DNA of 8,177 nt from JAIYDJ01 sp038246975. GTDB lineage: Bacteria; Pseudomonadota; Alphaproteobacteria; Rhodobacterales; Rhodobacteraceae. A program made the position numbers and the translations under genes. The notes below the pieces were generated by a model. The model saw only the letters and a program-made list of their open reading frames with translations. It did not search any database and was not told the origin of the DNA. Location of the stretch: contig JBBRVJ010000172.1 of assembly GCA_038246975.1 (NCBI GenBank), positions 1-8,177 on the forward strand, given 5' to 3'. This document shows, piece after piece, positions 6,218 to 8,177 of the stretch. Every line of letters starts with the position of its first letter. Position 1 is the first letter of the stretch.

Positions 6218-7312
6218 ATGCTCGAGGTCGATATCCGGCTCGATTTCGGGGCGTTTTCGTTGCAGGTGCGGCAGGGCTTTGCGGGCTCCGGCGTCACGGC
6301 GATTTTCGGGCGGTCCGGGTCGGGGAAAAGCACCCTGCTGCGGATCATCGCGGGGCTGGAGGGGCGGGCGGCGGGCCGGGTGGCCATGGACAATGCGGTC
6401 TGGCAGGACAGTGGGCAACTGATGCCGCCAGAACGGCGCGGGGTCGGCTATGTCTTTCAGGATACACGGCTTTTCCCGCACCTGACGGTGCGCGGCAATC
6501 TGGACTTTGCACTGACCCGCGCGCGGGGGTTGGGCGGGCCGGGGCTGGAGGATGTGGTACAGGCCCTGGACCTTGGACCTTTGCTTGCCCGCCGCACCAC
6601 CGCGCTGTCTGGGGGGGAAAAACAGCGCGTCGCCATTGCCCGCGCCCTGTTGACCGCGCCGAAGATCCTGCTGATGGACGAACCGCTGGCCGCCCTCGAC
6701 GATGCCCGCAAGGCAGAGATTCTTCCCTATCTGGAACGGCTGCGCGATACCGGGCGCGTGCCGATCCTGTATGTCAGCCACTCGATGGCCGAAGTCACGC
6801 GGCTGGCCCAGCAGATCGTCGTGCTGAGTGCGGGCCGGGTGCTGCGCGCCGGGCCTGCGGCGGACCTGCTGGCGGACCCGGACTCGGTCACCCTGTTCGG
6901 GGTGCGCGAGGCCGGGGCAATCCTGACGGCAAGGGTGGTGGGGCAAGAGGCCGACGGTCTGACCCGGCTCGACACCTCGGCGGGTCCCCTGCTGTTGCCG
7001 CGCGTCGATGTGCCCGTGGGCACCGCCCTGCGCATCCGCATTCATGCGCAGGATGTGATCTTGTCGCGCAACCGCCCCGAAGGATTGTCGGCGCTGAACA
7101 TCCTGCCCGCCACGATCACCGCCCTGCGGTTTGGTGACGGGCCGGGGGTGATGGTGCAGTTGCGGGCGGGCAATGATCTGCTGTTGGCGCGGATCACCCG
7201 GCGGTCGGCTGCGGCGCTGGAACTGGCAGAGGGAATTCCGGTTTTCGCCATCCTGAAGTCGGTCGCCGTGGCGCAGGCCGATGTTGGCGCGGCCACGGCG
7301 GAAAACGGGTGA
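6218..7312 (+). CDS. modC: Molybdate ABC transporter ATP-binding protein with TOBE/Mop domain
   Basis: ModC hydrolyses ATP on the cytoplasmic side to drive import through ModB. The 364-residue protein contains Walker A GRSGSGKST (31-39), the Q-loop Gln81 (VFQDTRLFPHLTV), signature LSGGEKQRVAIARAL (130-144), Walker B ILLMDEP (150-156) with catalytic Glu155, the D-loop LAALD and switch His188 (VSHSMAEV). A C-terminal TOBE/Mop-like region at about 292-355, opening with SALNILPATI, is the usual molybdate-binding regulatory module of ModC. Length and order are standard. The ATG is 3 nt after the modB stop. Its own stop is the left half of TGATCA (7310-7315), whose other half is the stop of the convergent phage-type gene, so there is no intergenic sequence and no visible terminator. 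Confidence 0.97.
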   Translation: MLEVDIRLDFGAFSLQVRQGFAGSGVTAIFGRSGSGKSTLLRIIAGLEGRAAGRVAMDNAVWQDSGQLMPPERRGVGYVFQDTRLFPHLTVRGNLDFALTRARGLGGPGLEDVVQALDLGPLLARRTTALSGGEKQRVAIARALLTAPKILLMDEPLAALDDARKAEILPYLERLRDTGRVPILYVSHSMAEVTRLAQQIVVLSAGRVLRAGPAADLLADPDSVTLFGVREAGAILTARVVGQEADGLTRLDTSAGPLLLPRVDVPVGTALRIRIHAQDVILSRNRPEGLSALNILPATITALRFGDGPGVMVQLRAGNDLLLARITRRSAAALELAEGIPVFAILKSVAVAQADVGAATAENG

Positions 7313-7615
7313 TCACGTCGCGACCAGCATGGCCTTTTCGAACAGCGCGTCCATCTCGTCATCGCTGAACCCCATCACCCAACCCAACGCGGCCATCGTC
7401 TCGGAACTGCGCCGCCATTCGGTGGCATTGGCGATGGTTTCGCGCAGCCCCCAGTTTTCGTTCGGGTCGGCGGCAATCGCGTCCAGCCGGGCGCAGGCGT
7501 CCGGCCCCAGCACCAGCCGCCCCTGCAGGCGCGACACCGTCATCGCGGCACGGCGGGCCAGCAGGGCATCCGCCGCGCGCGCCTTGGCCGTGATCATCTG
7601 GCTGAAGTCGATCAT
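7313..7615 (-). CDS. Small protein ending a phage tail-like operon
   Basis: This 100-residue protein is soluble and largely helical by composition: an N-terminal Ala/Arg-rich helix (ITAKARAADALLARRAAMTV, 8-27), a middle with LDAIAADPNENWGLRETI (44-61), and a C-terminal acidic helix (FSDDEMDALFEKAM, 83-96). I know no certain family. Small helical proteins at this place, last in a tail module after the fibre gene, are often tail-assembly chaperone-like or of unknown function. Its ATG overlaps the stop of the preceding gene in ATGA, so it is translationally coupled to it. Its TGA abuts the modC stop. The phage assignment rests mainly on the upstream fibre-like gene and the overlapping layout. 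Confidence 0.72.
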   Translation of the reverse strand: MIDFSQMITAKARAADALLARRAAMTVSRLQGRLVLGPDACARLDAIAADPNENWGLRETIANATEWRRSSETMAALGWVMGFSDDEMDALFEKAMLVAT

Positions 7616-7920
7616 GCGTCAGTCTCCATGTCATGGGGCGGCAGGTCCACCGGGCCGTCGCCCGCCGTGATCGGTCCCGGAAAGCGGGTCTGCTCGGGCG
7701 CATTTGCCCCGTGCGGCAGGATCAGGGACAGGTACAACACCCCGCCCACCCGTTCCACCGGGCCTGCAAACCATGCGCTGCCCATCGCAGATGTCGGCAG
7801 AACCGCCCCTTCGGGCATGGGTGAGAAGTCGAACACTTCGCCGTTCAGGATCAGGACATCGCCCTTGATCGACGCTTCAAGGGCCATGTCCATGCGGACG
7901 GGGGACAGGGATACATGCAT
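7612..7920 (-). CDS. Phage-associated protein of unknown function downstream of tail fibre gene
   Basis: The 102-residue protein is mainly beta by appearance: MHVSLSPVRMDMALEASIKG, then DVLILNGEVFDFSPMPEGA (24-42), SAWFAGPVERVGGVLYLSLI (51-70) and a Pro/Asp-rich C-terminus. It has no signal peptide, no Cys and no catalytic motif. I recognise the style (VLILNGEVFDFSPMPEG, WFAGPVERVGGVLYLSLILP) from small proteins behind tail fibres in Rhodobacteraceae phages, but can give no function. The ATG at 7920 overlaps the upstream TGA by one base (TGATG) and has GGAG about 10 nt upstream. A GTG at 7929 is possible but has GGAG only 1 nt away. Its stop overlaps the next gene in ATGA. Confidence 0.72.
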   Translation of the reverse strand: MHVSLSPVRMDMALEASIKGDVLILNGEVFDFSPMPEGAVLPTSAMGSAWFAGPVERVGGVLYLSLILPHGANAPEQTRFPGPITAGDGPVDLPPHDMETDA

Positions 7921-8177
7921 CAGAACCACGCTCCAATTCCAACAAGTTCACAGGTGTCGGCGCGGCGGGCGGATGCCGCGTCGCGGGTCGAGAAGGTGAC
8001 AGAGGTGGTGCCAGCCGCAGCGTCCAGAATCAAGGCCGACAAGGCAGTGCCGCGCGGCGTGCCAATAACCTGGGGAGCCACCGAAAACACGCTGGGGAAT
8101 GTCCAGGTGACCGCCGCCCCGGCGCTGGCGGCCAATATGTGGCGGCAGATCAGCAAGCCACTGGCAAACCGGGTGAA
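7920..8177 (-). CDS. C-terminal part of a tail-fibre-like phage protein, cut by window edge
   Basis: The frame is open from the right edge to the TGA at 7920-7922 and gives 85 residues. It begins FTRFASGLLICRH, then AAVTWTFPSVFSVAPQVIGT (around 22-41), SVTFSTRDAASARRAD, and ends LVGIGAWF. The pattern of a short beta-strand, TWTFPxxFxxAPxVxGT, an odd-length linker and a final beta-strand ending in G-x-W is typical of the C-terminal receptor-facing domain of tail fibres and tail-tip proteins (gp53-like or H-lectin-like folds). Such domains trimerise and bind host surface ligands. The true start lies outside the window; an in-frame TTG at 8156 has no claim to be the start. It overlaps the next gene by one base. 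Confidence 0.65.
   Translation of the reverse strand, partial: FTRFASGLLICRHILAASAGAAVTWTFPSVFSVAPQVIGTPRGTALSALILDAAAGTTSVTFSTRDAASARRADTCELVGIGAWF

Noticed and set aside
6167..7045. 292-codon minus-strand open frame opposite modC
   Set aside because: Shadow of modC with the same skewed composition and no motif.
7300..7330. Bidirectional terminator between modC and the convergent gene
   Set aside because: No hairpin followed by T runs is visible; TGATCA is only a 6-bp palindrome made of the two stops.

Overview
The window is dense, GC-rich and coding on both strands. Protein sequences, short spacings and gene pairings (DUF983 zinc-ribbon protein next to a NUDIX hydrolase, rpe-gph, modABC) point to an alphaproteobacterium, most likely Rhodobacteraceae (Rhodobacter/Paracoccus/roseobacter type). 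This is a judgement from protein style; no rRNA or other marker is present. No tRNA, rRNA, CRISPR array, insertion sequence or integrase is visible, and no gene-free stretch exceeds 300 bases.

Left part (1-2334). A secreted EF-hand protein runs off the left edge on the minus strand and appears frameshifted in a five-base G tract at 159-163. Divergent from it, a good sigma70-like promoter (374-402) drives a small membrane-anchored zinc-ribbon protein (DUF983) and an overlapping NUDIX hydrolase whose NUDIX box carries an insertion of about 27 residues. A membrane fatty-acid-desaturase-superfamily protein runs toward the NUDIX gene and the two coding ends overlap by 64 bp.

Middle part (2335-4729). 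A 131-bp divergent promoter region separates the desaturase from an XRE-type helix-turn-helix regulator with a large C-terminal domain, a possible local regulator. Next come ribulose-phosphate 3-epimerase (rpe) and phosphoglycolate phosphatase (gph), coupled by an ATGA overlap. They are a housekeeping carbon pair: pentose phosphate interconversion and removal of 2-phosphoglycolate.

Right part (4730-8177). A compact molybdate ABC importer follows: modA (periplasmic binding protein), modB (permease), modC (ATPase with a TOBE/Mop-type C-terminus), with 3-nt gaps. An imperfectly placed but clear inverted repeat lies just upstream of modA. modC ends at 7312 and its stop shares the palindrome TGATCA with the stop of a minus-strand gene. 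That gene is the last of three overlapping minus-strand genes that look like the end of a phage tail module: the C-terminus of a tail-fibre-like protein cut by the window edge, a 102-aa protein and a 100-aa protein. The right edge is therefore probably a prophage or phage-derived block sitting directly against the molybdate operon.

Most of the window is ordinary metabolism. The points worth a second look are the frameshifted EF-hand gene, the inserted NUDIX box, the operator-like repeat at modA, the regulator/desaturase pair, and the phage-tail/molybdate junction with its two small unassigned proteins. I did not find a clearly novel defence or mobile system.
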